From assembly GCA_038239145.1 (NCBI GenBank), contig JBBSFB010000008.1:42417-106416 (forward strand): a stretch of 64,000 nt of DNA, written 5' to 3'. The stretch is from PALSA-610 sp038239145 (GTDB lineage: Bacteria; Actinomycetota; Acidimicrobiia; IMCC26256; PALSA-610). The notes below the pieces were generated by a model. That model saw only the letters and a list, made by a program, of their open reading frames with translations. It made no database searches and was not told the DNA's origin. The translations under genes were made by a program, and so were the position numbers. Positions 49,481 through 57,756 of the stretch are shown one piece after another; positions within the stretch are counted from its first letter, which is position 1; every line of letters starts with the position of its first letter.

Positions 49481-50229
49481 TGTCCGGTCACTCCAAATGG
49501 CATTCGATCAAGCACAAAAAGGGTGCGGCCGACGCGGCCCGGGGCAAGCTCTTCGCAGTACTGATCCGCCAGATCGAGGTTGCGGCCCGTTCCGGTGGCG
49601 GCGATCCCGCCACGAACGCGACGCTGCGTTCGATGGTGCAAAAGGCGCGCGACTCGTCGCTGCCGGTCGACACGATCCAGCGGGCCATCCGCCGGGGGAC
49701 CGGTGAGGAAGAGGGCGTCACCTACGAGTCGGTCACCTACGAGGGATACGCGCCCGGGGGGGTCGCGGTGATCGTGCAGGCGCTCACCGACAACCGCAAC
49801 CGCACGTCGGCCGAGATCAAGAACCTCTTCAGCCGCAACGGGGGCTCGTTCGCGGAGCCGGGCGCGGTCTCGTGGCAGTTCGAGCGCAGGGGAGTGATCG
49901 AGGTCGACAAGGCGGCCGACGAAGACGAGCTGATGCTCGTGGCGGCCGAAGCCGGCGCCGAGGACGTTTCCGACGGGGGCGATACGTGGCACGTCACCAC
50001 GCCGCCGACCGAGCTCCATGCCGTGCGCACCGCGATCGAAGACGCGGGATTCAAGGTGAAGTCCGGCGACCTCACGATGATCCCCACCACTGTGGTGGAG
50101 CTGAGTCAGGAGAGCCAGGCCAAAACGGTCCTGCGGCTCATGGACGTGCTCGAGGAGCACGACGACACCGAGGCCGTCTACGCGAACTTCGACATCCCGG
50201 ACGCGGTGCTCGAGGCCGTGTCGTCCTGA
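49480..50229 (+). CDS. yebC: YebC/PmpR-family protein
   Basis: 249 residues. MSGHSKWHSIKHKKGAADAARGKLF is the typical start, with NATLRSMVQKARDSSLPVDTIQRAIRRGTGE and the TDNRNRTSAEIKNLFSRNGGSF block. YebC proteins were described as transcription regulators; recent work shows members help ribosomes through proline-rich stretches, which would suit this Pro-rich proteome. In mycobacteria it also follows pdxT, upstream of ruvC. Confidence 0.96.
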   Translation: MSGHSKWHSIKHKKGAADAARGKLFAVLIRQIEVAARSGGGDPATNATLRSMVQKARDSSLPVDTIQRAIRRGTGEEEGVTYESVTYEGYAPGGVAVIVQALTDNRNRTSAEIKNLFSRNGGSFAEPGAVSWQFERRGVIEVDKAADEDELMLVAAEAGAEDVSDGGDTWHVTTPPTELHAVRTAIEDAGFKVKSGDLTMIPTTVVELSQESQAKTVLRLMDVLEEHDDTEAVYANFDIPDAVLEAVSS

Positions 50230-50237
50230 ACAACCGT

Positions 50238-50243
50238 TAGGGT
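50238..50243 (+). promoter_or_regulatory. -10 candidate for bcp
   Basis: TAGGGT just after the yebC stop, about 70 bases before bcp. No -35 recognised. Confidence 0.3.
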
Positions 50244-50296
50244 CGGCTGAACCGAACGGACGTGGCATCCGTAAAGGGTCCCGGAAGTTCATCACC

Positions 50297-50330
50297 ATGA
50301 TCGAGGCCAAATCATGATCGAGGTAGGACA
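50297..50330 (+). repeat. 17-bp duplication of the bcp start codon region
   Basis: ATGATCGAGG occurs at 50297 and again at 50314, 17 bases apart. The second ATG starts bcp; the first is out of frame with it. Confidence 0.8.
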
Positions 50331-50769
50331 GGACGCCCCGGACTTCACGTTGCCCGGGACCGAGAACGGTGAGAAGCGCGACTACACGCTGTCGGAGTAC
50401 CGCGGCCGCAAGGTCGTGCTGGCGTTCTACCCGGGCGACAACACGCCGGGGTGCACGCGTCAGATGTGCTCGTACCGCGACAACTTGAGCGACCTCGACG
50501 CGACCGGCGCAGTGCTGCTCGGCATCTCGCCGCAAGACGTCGCCAGTCACGAGAAGTGGGCGGAGAAGAAGGGCTTCACCTTCCCGCTGCTCGCCGACAC
50601 CGAGAAGACGGCCATCGGCGCGTACGGCGTCGGTGCACCGCTGCTCGGGGTGCGCCGTTCTGTCTTCGTGATCGACGCCGCCGGCAAGATCGCGTTCGTC
50701 GACCGCAAACTCCTGGGCGCAACGTTCGTCCCGATCGACAAGCTCGTCCCGATACTCCAGAAGGCCTGA
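50314..50769 (+). CDS. bcp: Thiol peroxidase of the Bcp/PrxQ family
   Basis: 151 residues. Peroxidatic C47 in YPGDNTPGCT and resolving C52 five residues on (MCSYRD), the standard atypical two-Cys PrxQ layout. It reduces hydrogen peroxide and organic peroxides in the cytoplasm with thioredoxin- or thiol-type donors. Start chosen at ATG 50314 because the N-terminus (MIEVGQDAPDFTLPGTEN) matches the family. Confidence 0.96.
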   Translation: MIEVGQDAPDFTLPGTENGEKRDYTLSEYRGRKVVLAFYPGDNTPGCTRQMCSYRDNLSDLDATGAVLLGISPQDVASHEKWAEKKGFTFPLLADTEKTAIGAYGVGAPLLGVRRSVFVIDAAGKIAFVDRKLLGATFVPIDKLVPILQKA

Positions 50770-50779
50770 CCTCGGTTCT

Positions 50780-50938
50780 GTGCGGACCGAACGGTCGTCG
50801 AGCGGGGAGCTGCTCGCGATGATCGACCCGAGAAACCGCTCCGAGAGCAACGTCATCACGAAGCTCGGGTTCACATTCTGGAAACAGGCGGAGATGAACG
50901 GCTTCGTCGATGATCTTCACCGGCTGACGTTGCCCTGA
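50780..50938 (+). pseudogene. Remnant of a GNAT acetyltransferase (C-terminal part)
   Basis: A 52-codon frame from GTG 50780 to TGA 50936-50938 reads GELLAMIDPRNRSESNVITK and then LGFTFWKQAEMNGFVDDLHR. This resembles the last quarter of GNAT N-acetyltransferases (V-x-P-x-N-x2-S-x2-V-x2-K-L-G-F, ending in a DLxRL strand). The acetyl-CoA-binding part is missing, and upstream is the bcp gene. It is therefore probably a degraded gene end. A small working protein is possible but unlikely. Confidence 0.6.
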
Positions 50939-51005
50939 GCAGAGCAAGGGTGATGACCACACCGTGAGCCGACGCCGCGCCGATTGGGGACGGGCGAGAT
51001 CTGGG

Positions 51006-51011
51006 TAGGGT
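51006..51011 (+). promoter_or_regulatory. -10 element of the small membrane protein gene (leaderless)
   Basis: TAGGGT, seven bases before ATG 51019, no ribosome-binding site. Confidence 0.45.
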
Positions 51012-51018
51012 CCACTTC

Positions 51019-51303
51019 ATGGAGAGCGACACGCCGGACGCGGGCGACTCGTACGAGCAGGCACTCGAGGGTGCCGTGGCGAGCATCGCCGGGGTGACCG
51101 GCGGGGTCGAGGCCGGGACCGACGGCAACGTCGCACCGCCCTACGTGGTGACGCAGCCTCGGCGTTCCACTGCGGGAAAGGCCCGGCCGGGCCCGTCTGT
51201 CACCAAGCGGCTCCTGCCGGTTGGCATCGGCGCGCTCGTGCTCCTCGTCGTCTGGCGCGTGCTGCGCTCGCGTACCCGCCCGGCTCCTGACCCCGGCTCC
51301 TGA
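51019..51303 (+). CDS. Small single-helix membrane protein of unknown function
   Basis: 94 residues: acidic N-terminus (MESDTPDAGDSYEQALEGAV), a Gly/Pro-rich middle and one transmembrane helix at about 65-82 (LLPVGIGALVLLVVWRVL) followed by Arg and Pro. No family recognised. The gene has the same leaderless start pattern as its neighbours, which supports that it is real. The C-terminal APDPGS and stop are in a 12-13-base repeat. Confidence 0.65.
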   Translation: MESDTPDAGDSYEQALEGAVASIAGVTGGVEAGTDGNVAPPYVVTQPRRSTAGKARPGPSVTKRLLPVGIGALVLLVVWRVLRSRTRPAPDPGS

Positions 51304-51314
51304 CCCGGCTCCTG
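51281..51314 (+). repeat. 12-13-bp tandem repeat across the stop codon of the small membrane protein gene
   Basis: CGGCTCCTG occurs at 51281, 51294 and 51306. The stop TGA (51301-51303) is in the second copy. Confidence 0.85.
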
Positions 51315-51365
51315 CTCGCGATCCCGACCGGTTTCGGCATCCTCGCGGGCCCGCGGGTCAGCCCC

Positions 51366-51371
51366 TAGGAT
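51366..51371 (+). promoter_or_regulatory. -10 element of ruvC (leaderless)
   Basis: TAGGAT, seven bases before GTG 51379; no ribosome-binding site. Confidence 0.5.
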
Positions 51372-51378
51372 CGAACCT

Positions 51379-51885
51379 GTGTTCGACCCGGCCGGGCCCG
51401 TCCTCGGCATCGACCCCGGCGTTTCCCGCTGTGGCTACGGCGCGGTGATGCGCGACCAGGGGCGGCTGCGCGCGACCGCCTGCGGTGTGATCCGCACGTC
51501 GCCCGCCGACCCGCTACCCGAGCGCTTGCTCGCGCTCGCCGACGAACTGGCTGCGCTCGTTTCGCAACTCCGGCCCTGCGCGCTCTCGGTCGAGCGGGTC
51601 CTGTTCCAGAACAACGTGCGGACCGCGATGTCGGTCGGCCAGGCGAGTGGGCTCGCGCTCGTCGTCGCCGCCCGCAATCAGATTCCTGTTGCGCAGTACA
51701 GCCCGAACGAGGTGAAGCTCGCGGTAACCGGCGACGGCCGGGCCGACAAACTCGCGGTGCAGACGATGATCACCCGGCTGCTGTCGCTACGCGACATCCC
51801 CAAGCCCGCCGACGCGGCCGACGCGCTGGCCCTCGCGTGCTGCCACCACGGCCGGGCCCGGATGTACGCCCGTATCCCCTCGTGA
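51379..51885 (+). CDS. ruvC: Holliday-junction resolvase RuvC
   Basis: 168 residues. GIDPGVSRCGYGAV with the first catalytic Asp, LSVERVLFQNNVRTAMSVGQASG with the catalytic Glu, and the C-terminal Asp pair in KPADAADALALACCH. RuvC cuts four-way junctions moved by RuvAB. GTG 51379 follows a -10 hexamer directly. The stop overlaps ruvA as GTGA. Confidence 0.96.
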   Translation: MFDPAGPVLGIDPGVSRCGYGAVMRDQGRLRATACGVIRTSPADPLPERLLALADELAALVSQLRPCALSVERVLFQNNVRTAMSVGQASGLALVVAARNQIPVAQYSPNEVKLAVTGDGRADKLAVQTMITRLLSLRDIPKPADAADALALACCHHGRARMYARIPS

Positions 51886-52475
51886 TCGGCTCGCTGCGCG
51901 GCACCATCTTGGAGCGGACCCTGGCCGGCGAGGTGTTGGTCGAGGTCGCCGGCGTCGGATACCGAGTGCTCGTTCCGGTCAACGCGATCCCGGCGCTCGA
52001 ACCGGCTGCGAACGTCTTCTTGTACACGCACCAACACGTGCGCGACGACGCGCTGATCCTCTTCGGTTTCGCGACCCGCGACGAGCGCGACACCTTCGAG
52101 GCGTTGATCACCGCGAGCGGTGTCGGCCCGAAGCTGGCCCTCGCGATCCTCTCGGTGCACTCGCCCTCGAACCTGCGCCGCTGCCTGGCCGAGGACGACC
52201 TCGACTCCCTCGTTGCCGTCCCCGGCGTGGGCAAGCGCACCGCGCAGCGGTTGCTCGTGGACCTGAAGGCCCGGCTCTCGATGCCCGACGTCGATCTCAC
52301 CACGGTCTCCGGGGCGTCGGTCCCGAACGCGCGAGGCGAGGTGCGCGACGCTCTCGTCGGGCTCGGGTACGGCAACGACGAGGTTCGGGAGGTCTTCGCC
52401 CAGTTGGACGGCGACGACGGCACGGTCGAGGATCTCCTCCGAGAGGCGCTCCGTCTCCTGGCGGGCCGACCGTGA
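51882..52475 (+). CDS. ruvA: Holliday-junction DNA-binding subunit RuvA
   Basis: 197 residues. Domain I starts MIGSLRGTILER, two helix-hairpin-helix motifs follow (ITASGVGPKLALAILS, VAVPGVGKRTAQRLLVDLKARL), and the flexible linker and domain III (RDALVGLGYGNDEV) that binds RuvB close the protein. GTG 51882 overlaps the ruvC stop. Confidence 0.96.
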   Translation: MIGSLRGTILERTLAGEVLVEVAGVGYRVLVPVNAIPALEPAANVFLYTHQHVRDDALILFGFATRDERDTFEALITASGVGPKLALAILSVHSPSNLRRCLAEDDLDSLVAVPGVGKRTAQRLLVDLKARLSMPDVDLTTVSGASVPNARGEVRDALVGLGYGNDEVREVFAQLDGDDGTVEDLLREALRLLAGRP

Positions 52476-52500
52476 AGGCTCGAGAAATGACGGCCGGAAG

Positions 52501-53526
52501 ATGAGGGAGGAGCTGCTCAGCCCGGAAGCCGACGACGCCGAGGTCGCCGAAGAGACCACGCTGCGGCCCCGGCACCTCGAGGAGTTCGTCGGCCAACCGC
52601 GATTGCGGGAGCACCTCGAGATCATGCTCACCGCGGCCAAGCAGCGCGGGCAGGCCGTTGACCACGTACTACTGGCGGGCCCGCCCGGGCTCGGCAAGAC
52701 GAGCCTGGCCGGGATCATCGCCACCGAGATGGGCGCGCGCATCACACCCACGAGTGGTCCTGCGCTCGAACGGGCGGGCGACCTCGCCGCCATCCTCACG
52801 AACCTCGACGACGGCGACGTTTTGTTCATCGACGAGGTGCACCGTTTGCCGCGCGTCGTCGAGGAGAGCCTCTATCCCGCGATGGAGGACTTCCGCTTCG
52901 ACGTCGTGATCGGCAAGGGTCCGAGTGCGCGCACGATCCGGCTCGACCTGCCCCGGTTCACGCTGGTCGGAGCGACGACGCGCACCGGGCTCATCACGGG
53001 ACCGCTGCGCGACCGTTTCGGGTTCGTGGCCCGCCTCGACTTCTACGACACCGACGAGCTGGCCGCGATCCTCCGCCGGGCCGCGACGATCCTCGGCGTC
53101 GAGCTGGAACCCGACGGCGCGCTCGAGATCGCGAGCCGCTCCCGCGGTACGCCGCGTATCGCGAACCGGCTGTTGAAGCGGGTGCGCGACTACACCGAGG
53201 TGCGCTCCGACGGACGGGTCACGGTGGACACCGCCCGCGACGCGCTCGCCCTGTTCGAAGTCGACGAGCTCGGGCTCGACAAGGTCGACCGGGCGATCCT
53301 CGACGCGTTGTGCCGCACGTTCGTCGGCCGGGCGGTCGGCCTGGGCACGCTCGCGGTCTCGGTGAGCGAGGCGCCGGAGACGGTCGAAGACGTCTACGAG
53401 CCGTTCCTGTTGCAGTGCGGGCTCATCGAGCGCACCCCTCGAGGCCGCGTCGCCACGCCGGCCGGGTTCGCCCACATCGGTTTGCGTATGCCCGGCACGC
53501 CCGGCGAGGCTCCCGAGCTGTTCTAG
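52501..53526 (+). CDS. ruvB: Holliday-junction branch-migration ATPase RuvB
   Basis: 341 residues. Walker A GPPGLGKT at 60-67, Walker B LFIDEVHR, sensor 1 GATTRTG, arginine finger region GPLRDRFG, C-terminal winged helix with GRVATPAGFAHIGL. RuvB hexamers drive branch migration with RuvA. Located 25 bases after ruvA. Confidence 0.97.
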   Translation: MREELLSPEADDAEVAEETTLRPRHLEEFVGQPRLREHLEIMLTAAKQRGQAVDHVLLAGPPGLGKTSLAGIIATEMGARITPTSGPALERAGDLAAILTNLDDGDVLFIDEVHRLPRVVEESLYPAMEDFRFDVVIGKGPSARTIRLDLPRFTLVGATTRTGLITGPLRDRFGFVARLDFYDTDELAAILRRAATILGVELEPDGALEIASRSRGTPRIANRLLKRVRDYTEVRSDGRVTVDTARDALALFEVDELGLDKVDRAILDALCRTFVGRAVGLGTLAVSVSEAPETVEDVYEPFLLQCGLIERTPRGRVATPAGFAHIGLRMPGTPGEAPELF

Positions 53527-53535
53527 GGAGGTCCA

Positions 53536-54249
53536 GTGGAGCTCGTCCAGTACGAAGTCCGCGATCGAATCGCGCACGTCATGATCGCCAACGGCAAGGC
53601 CAACGCACTCTCGCCCGACGTGATCGCCGGGCTCGGTGACGCGGTCTCGCGCGCGGAGGACGCGAGCGAGTCCGAGGTGGGCGCGCTCCTGATCTCGGGC
53701 GCGCCGGGGATGCTGTCGGGCGGATTCGACCTCAAGGTGATGCGGGAAAGCGCGGCGGCGGCAGGCAAGCTCGTCACCGACGGCGGCGAGCTCTTCTCCC
53801 GTATGTACGGGTGCCAGATCCCGGTGGTCGTCGCGTGCACGGGCCACGCGATCGCGGCCGGCGCGCTGTTGTTGCTCGGTGCCGACGCCCGCATCGGAGC
53901 CCGGGGCGAGTTCCGGATCGGGCTCATCGAGACCCAGCTGGGCATGGTGCTGCCCCGCTGGGCGGTCGAGCTCGCCCAGGAGCGGTGTTCCACCCGTCAT
54001 CTCCAAGACGCCACGGTGGGGGCAAAGGTCTACGACCCGGACGGCGCCGTCGACGCGGGCTTCCTCGATTCGGTCGAGCCCGCAGAGGCGTTGGCGGTCG
54101 CGGCCGAGGCCGAGGCCCAGCGCTGGGCTGCGTTCTCCCGGGACGCGTACCGCGGCCAGGTGCGGATGCTGCGGTCCGAGCGGCTCGGGCGGCTCGCCGA
54201 GGCCGTCGCCGCGGACCGGGGCCGGTCGTTCGAAGTCCCCGGTTCATGA
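53536..54249 (+). CDS. Crotonase-family (enoyl-CoA hydratase/isomerase-like) protein
   Basis: 237 residues. Crotonase fold: IANGKANALSPDVIAGLGDAV, oxyanion-hole segment MLSGGFDLKVM and GHAIAAGALLLLGADARIGA. The two hydratase glutamates are not evident at their usual positions: the second region reads GLIETQLGMVLP with one Glu. So isomerase or another crotonase reaction is as likely as hydration. It is inserted between ruvB and yajC, with GGAGG eight bases before GTG 53536. Confidence 0.87.
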   Translation: MELVQYEVRDRIAHVMIANGKANALSPDVIAGLGDAVSRAEDASESEVGALLISGAPGMLSGGFDLKVMRESAAAAGKLVTDGGELFSRMYGCQIPVVVACTGHAIAAGALLLLGADARIGARGEFRIGLIETQLGMVLPRWAVELAQERCSTRHLQDATVGAKVYDPDGAVDAGFLDSVEPAEALAVAAEAEAQRWAAFSRDAYRGQVRMLRSERLGRLAEAVAADRGRSFEVPGS

Positions 54250-54311
54250 CGCGATCCTCCCGAATTGCGGTGGTAGCTTCAATCTCCGTTTCTCCGGCGT
54301 AAGGGCAACCA

Positions 54312-54614
54312 GTGCAGGTGGCGATCTTCCCCGTTCTCATGGTGGGCGCCATCTACCTACTCCTCTGGCGGCCCCAGCAACGGCGTATCGCCGCAGTGCG
54401 CCAGCTGCAGTCCCAGATCCAAGAGGGCGACGAAGTGCTTACCACGAGCGGGATCTACGGGCGGATCACCCGCCTCGGCGACTCCGACGCCGACATCGAG
54501 ATCGCGCCGGCCACCGTCATTCACGTGGCGCGTGGCGCGATCGGTCAGCGCATCGTCCCCGAATCGTCGCCGCAACCGGGTGGGTCCCACGACGAAGAGA
54601 CCGGAGCGGACTGA
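54312..54614 (+). CDS. yajC: YajC, preprotein translocase accessory subunit
   Basis: 100 residues. One N-terminal transmembrane helix (IFPVLMVGAIYLLLW), RPQQRR boundary, then the YajC domain (LQSQIQEGDEVLTTSGIYGRI). It binds SecDF and SecYEG. The GTG start has AAGGG seven bases upstream, and secD follows after three bases. Confidence 0.95.
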   Translation: MQVAIFPVLMVGAIYLLLWRPQQRRIAAVRQLQSQIQEGDEVLTTSGIYGRITRLGDSDADIEIAPATVIHVARGAIGQRIVPESSPQPGGSHDEETGAD

Positions 54615-54617
54615 CCC

Positions 54618-56294
54618 GTGCGGCGCAAGGTCATCTTGTTGGTGCTGACGGTCCTCGTGATCCTCGGCTCGTTCATTGCCACGGTGCTCGGCTCGAGCCG
54701 TCCCGTGCTCGGACTCGATCTGCAAGGCGGCACGTCGATCGTGCTCGCGCCCGTGAAGGGTTCCGACCTGTCGACGCTCAACACCGCGGTCACGATCATT
54801 CGCAACCGGGTCGACGGTCTCGGCATCGCCGAACCCGACGTGAGTAGGCAGGGCAACAACATCGTCGTCGACCTGCCCGGCGTGAAGAACGCGACCGAGG
54901 CCGACTCGCTCGTGGGCAAGACCGCGGAGCTGCGGTTCCGCTTGGTGCAGGGCACCATCCCCTTCGCCGACCAACCGACGACCACCACCGTGAAAGGTGC
55001 GACGACTACGACCGTCAAGGGCGCGACGACTACGACCGTCAAAGGTGCGACGACCACGACGGTCAAGATCGACGGCGCAACCACCACGACGGCCAAGCCC
55101 GCGACGACCACGACCGGTCACGCGGCCGGCGCGGTCGGCACGATCGACACGCTTCCTATCTCTGCCGTCCGTCCCGCGGCCGCGGCCACGTCCACTGTGC
55201 CGGCGCTGACGACCGCACCCGCGGGGACCGCCACCACCGTGAAGCCGGTCACCGGCACGACGGTCAAGGGCGCGACGACCACCACGATCCCGGCGATCGC
55301 GGCGCCGACGTCGTGCCAGAACGGGAAGCTCGTGACGGCCGACACCGCCGACAAGGCGGTGATCCTGCCCGATTTGCAGAAGACCGCGTGCTACAGCCTC
55401 GGGCCGACCATCCTCACGGGTCGCAACGTCGGTACGGCGACCGCGATCGTGAACTCGACCACGGCCGCGTGGGAGGTCAATGTCCACTTCAAGAACAACG
55501 ACTTCGTCACCAAGATCGCGCGGCCGTACGTCAACCAGCAGGTCGCGATCGAGCTCGACGGCGTGGTGCAGTCGGCGCCGACGATCGACGCGGGTATCAC
55601 GGGGCAGGACATCACGATCAGCGGTTCGTTTACGAGCAAGCAGGCGCACAACCTCGCGCTGGTGTTGCGCTACGGCTCGCTGCCGGTGCAGCTCGTGTCG
55701 CAGACCGCGCAGTCCGTGTCGCCGACGCTCGGCAAGGACCAGCTGAAAGCCGGCATCGTGTCGGGCCTGATCGGGCTGATCCTGGTCGCGCTCTACATGA
55801 TCTTCTTCTACCGGCTGCTCGGCCTCGTCGTCTGGACCGGCATCGGGCTCACCGCGCTCACATTCTTCGCGCTGGTGTCGTGGCTCTCCGCCCACCAAGG
55901 GCTCACGCTCACGCTCGCGGGTGTAACCGGCATCATCGTCTCGGTGGGTGTCACCGTCGACAGCTATGTCGTCTATTTCGAGAGATTGAAGGACGAGGTG
56001 CGCACCGGGAAAACGGTGCGCTCGTCCCTCGACTCGGGCTTCCGGCGCGCGTTCCGCACGATCATCGCCGCCGACCTCGTGTCGATGATCGGCGCGGTTG
56101 TCCTGTACCTCTTCGCGACGTCGTCGGTCCGGGGCTTCGCGTACTTCCTCGGCCTTTCGACCGCGCTCGACCTCATCCTGGCGTATTGCTTCATGTGGCC
56201 GTTCGTGTCGGTGCTCGCGCGCCGGCCCGCGCTCGTGCGGATGGCCGGCGTCGGCATCGGGGCCGGGCTCGACGTTCCCGAGGTCCGGACATGA
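54618..56294 (+). CDS. secD: SecD, protein-export membrane protein with a Thr/Val/Lys repeat insertion
   Basis: 558 residues. N-terminal helix, LDLQGGTSIVL, P1 domain (VTIIRNRVDGLGIAEPDV), and the C-terminal six-helix RND-like part (IVSGLIGLILVALYMIFFYRLLG, VGVTVDSYVVYFERLKDEVR). SecDF uses the proton gradient to pull preproteins outward. Between about residues 118 and 235 the periplasmic domain has a Thr-rich insertion with TVKGATTT units. Ends with an ATGA overlap into secF. Confidence 0.94.
   Translation: MRRKVILLVLTVLVILGSFIATVLGSSRPVLGLDLQGGTSIVLAPVKGSDLSTLNTAVTIIRNRVDGLGIAEPDVSRQGNNIVVDLPGVKNATEADSLVGKTAELRFRLVQGTIPFADQPTTTTVKGATTTTVKGATTTTVKGATTTTVKIDGATTTTAKPATTTTGHAAGAVGTIDTLPISAVRPAAAATSTVPALTTAPAGTATTVKPVTGTTVKGATTTTIPAIAAPTSCQNGKLVTADTADKAVILPDLQKTACYSLGPTILTGRNVGTATAIVNSTTAAWEVNVHFKNNDFVTKIARPYVNQQVAIELDGVVQSAPTIDAGITGQDITISGSFTSKQAHNLALVLRYGSLPVQLVSQTAQSVSPTLGKDQLKAGIVSGLIGLILVALYMIFFYRLLGLVVWTGIGLTALTFFALVSWLSAHQGLTLTLAGVTGIIVSVGVTVDSYVVYFERLKDEVRTGKTVRSSLDSGFRRAFRTIIAADLVSMIGAVVLYLFATSSVRGFAYFLGLSTALDLILAYCFMWPFVSVLARRPALVRMAGVGIGAGLDVPEVRT
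54987..55088 (+). repeat. 24-bp tandem repeat in secD
   Basis: Units 54987-55010, 55011-55034 and 55035-55058 encode TVKGATTT, and a longer degenerate unit continues to 55088. A further single copy is at about 55257-55282. Confidence 0.85.
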
Positions 56295-57703
56295 CCGTCG
56301 TCGCGCCGCCGCCCGAGACCGACGACATTCCCGGCGTCACCCGCCGGCACCGTCCCTCCGACCTCTACCACGAGCGCACCAACTTCCAGTTCATCAAGCA
56401 CAGCCGGCGCTGGCTGATCATCTCCTCCACGCTCGTCATCGTGAGCCTGGTGTTGTTCGGTGTTCGCGGGCTGAACCTCGGCATCGACTTCGAGGGCGGC
56501 ACCGCGTGGAGCGTCCAGATAAAGGCCGGCCACAAAGCCCGGGTTGCCGACGTCCGCAGCCTCCTCGAGAACCTCGGTTTCGGCGACGCGACCGTGAGCG
56601 TCCTCACGCCTCCGGGCGGCGGAGCCGACACCATCAGGGTCGCGGCTCGGGTCATCAGCGACCCGATCAACATCGTGCAGAACGCGCTGGCGAACTACGG
56701 CAAGATCGACGCGGCATCGGTGACCGTGCCGTCCGGGACGAGCGGTTCGTTCACGTTCAACGCCAAAGCGGGGGTGAAGCCGACCGTCGCCGGCGTCACG
56801 GCCGCGCTCGCAGGTACCCGGCTCGACAAACCGGTGGTCACGGTCAAGGGCAACGCGGTCACGGTCGCGGTCGCCAAACTCCCGGTCAGCCAGGTCCAGA
56901 CCGTCGCGGCCGCGCTCGCAAAATACGCGGGGAGCACGAACCTGACCCAGGACGTGAGCATTACGACCGTCGGGCCCACTTGGGGTCACGAGGTGAGCCA
57001 GAAGGCGCTCAAGGCGCTCATCATCTTCTTCTTCGTGCTGGCCGCGTACCTCGCGATCCGGTTCGAGTGGAAGATGTCGGCCGCGGCGATCGTGGCCGTG
57101 ATCCACGACATCATCTTCACGGTCGGCGTCTACGCGCTGTTCCATTTCACGGTGTCGCCCGCGACCGTGACTGCGTTCCTGACGATCCTCGGATTCTCCC
57201 TGTACGACACCGTCGTCGTGTTCGACAAGGTCACCGAGTTCCAACGCACCCTGACCGCGACCGGCCGGTCGAGCTACTCCGAGATGGTCAACCGGTCATT
57301 GAACGCGGTGCTGATGCGGTCGGTCTCCACTTCGCTCGTCGCGCTGTTGCCCGTCGTCTCGCTGCTCGTCGTCGGCGCGGGCATCCTCGGCGCGACCGCA
57401 CTCGAGGATTTTGCCCTCGCCCTCGCGGCCGGCCTTTTCATCGGCTCGTACTCCTCGATCTTCGTTGCCGCCCCGCTCCTCGCCTGGTGGAAGGAGCGCG
57501 AGCCCCAGTACCGGGCGCTCGCCGAGCGCCGCCGGCGGGTGCCTGCGGCCGCGGCGTCGGCTTCCCTCGGTGTCCCGGTCGTGGCCGACGAGCCCGACGC
57601 CGGTACCGAGCGCAAACCGCTCGGTATCCCCGGACCGCCTGCCGTTCCTCGGGCGACGATCCAGGCCCGTCCGCGCCAACCGCGCGGTCGCAAGCGAAAG
57701 TAA
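56291..57703 (+). CDS. secF: SecF, protein-export membrane protein
   Basis: 470 residues, longer than E. coli SecF. N-terminal helix, GLNLGIDFEGGTAWSVQ, an enlarged periplasmic domain, WGHEVSQKALKALIIFFFVLAAYLAIRFEWKMSAAAIVAVIHD, FLTILGFSLYDTVVVFDKV and RSVSTSLVALLPV. A basic, Pro-rich cytoplasmic tail (about 410-470) ends RGRKRK. The ATGA overlap with secD points to equal synthesis of both subunits. Confidence 0.96.
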   Translation: MTVVAPPPETDDIPGVTRRHRPSDLYHERTNFQFIKHSRRWLIISSTLVIVSLVLFGVRGLNLGIDFEGGTAWSVQIKAGHKARVADVRSLLENLGFGDATVSVLTPPGGGADTIRVAARVISDPINIVQNALANYGKIDAASVTVPSGTSGSFTFNAKAGVKPTVAGVTAALAGTRLDKPVVTVKGNAVTVAVAKLPVSQVQTVAAALAKYAGSTNLTQDVSITTVGPTWGHEVSQKALKALIIFFFVLAAYLAIRFEWKMSAAAIVAVIHDIIFTVGVYALFHFTVSPATVTAFLTILGFSLYDTVVVFDKVTEFQRTLTATGRSSYSEMVNRSLNAVLMRSVSTSLVALLPVVSLLVVGAGILGATALEDFALALAAGLFIGSYSSIFVAAPLLAWWKEREPQYRALAERRRRVPAAAASASLGVPVVADEPDAGTERKPLGIPGPPAVPRATIQARPRQPRGRKRK

Positions 57704-57742
57704 ACGCCCGGCCCATCGACCGGGAACCGCAGGAATCATCGG

Positions 57743-57748
57743 TACGCT
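57743..57748 (+). promoter_or_regulatory. -10 element of apt (leaderless)
   Basis: TACGCT, eight bases before ATG 57757. It decides this start over the in-frame GTG at 57751, only two bases away. Confidence 0.45.
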
Positions 57749-57756
57749 GAGTGCTG

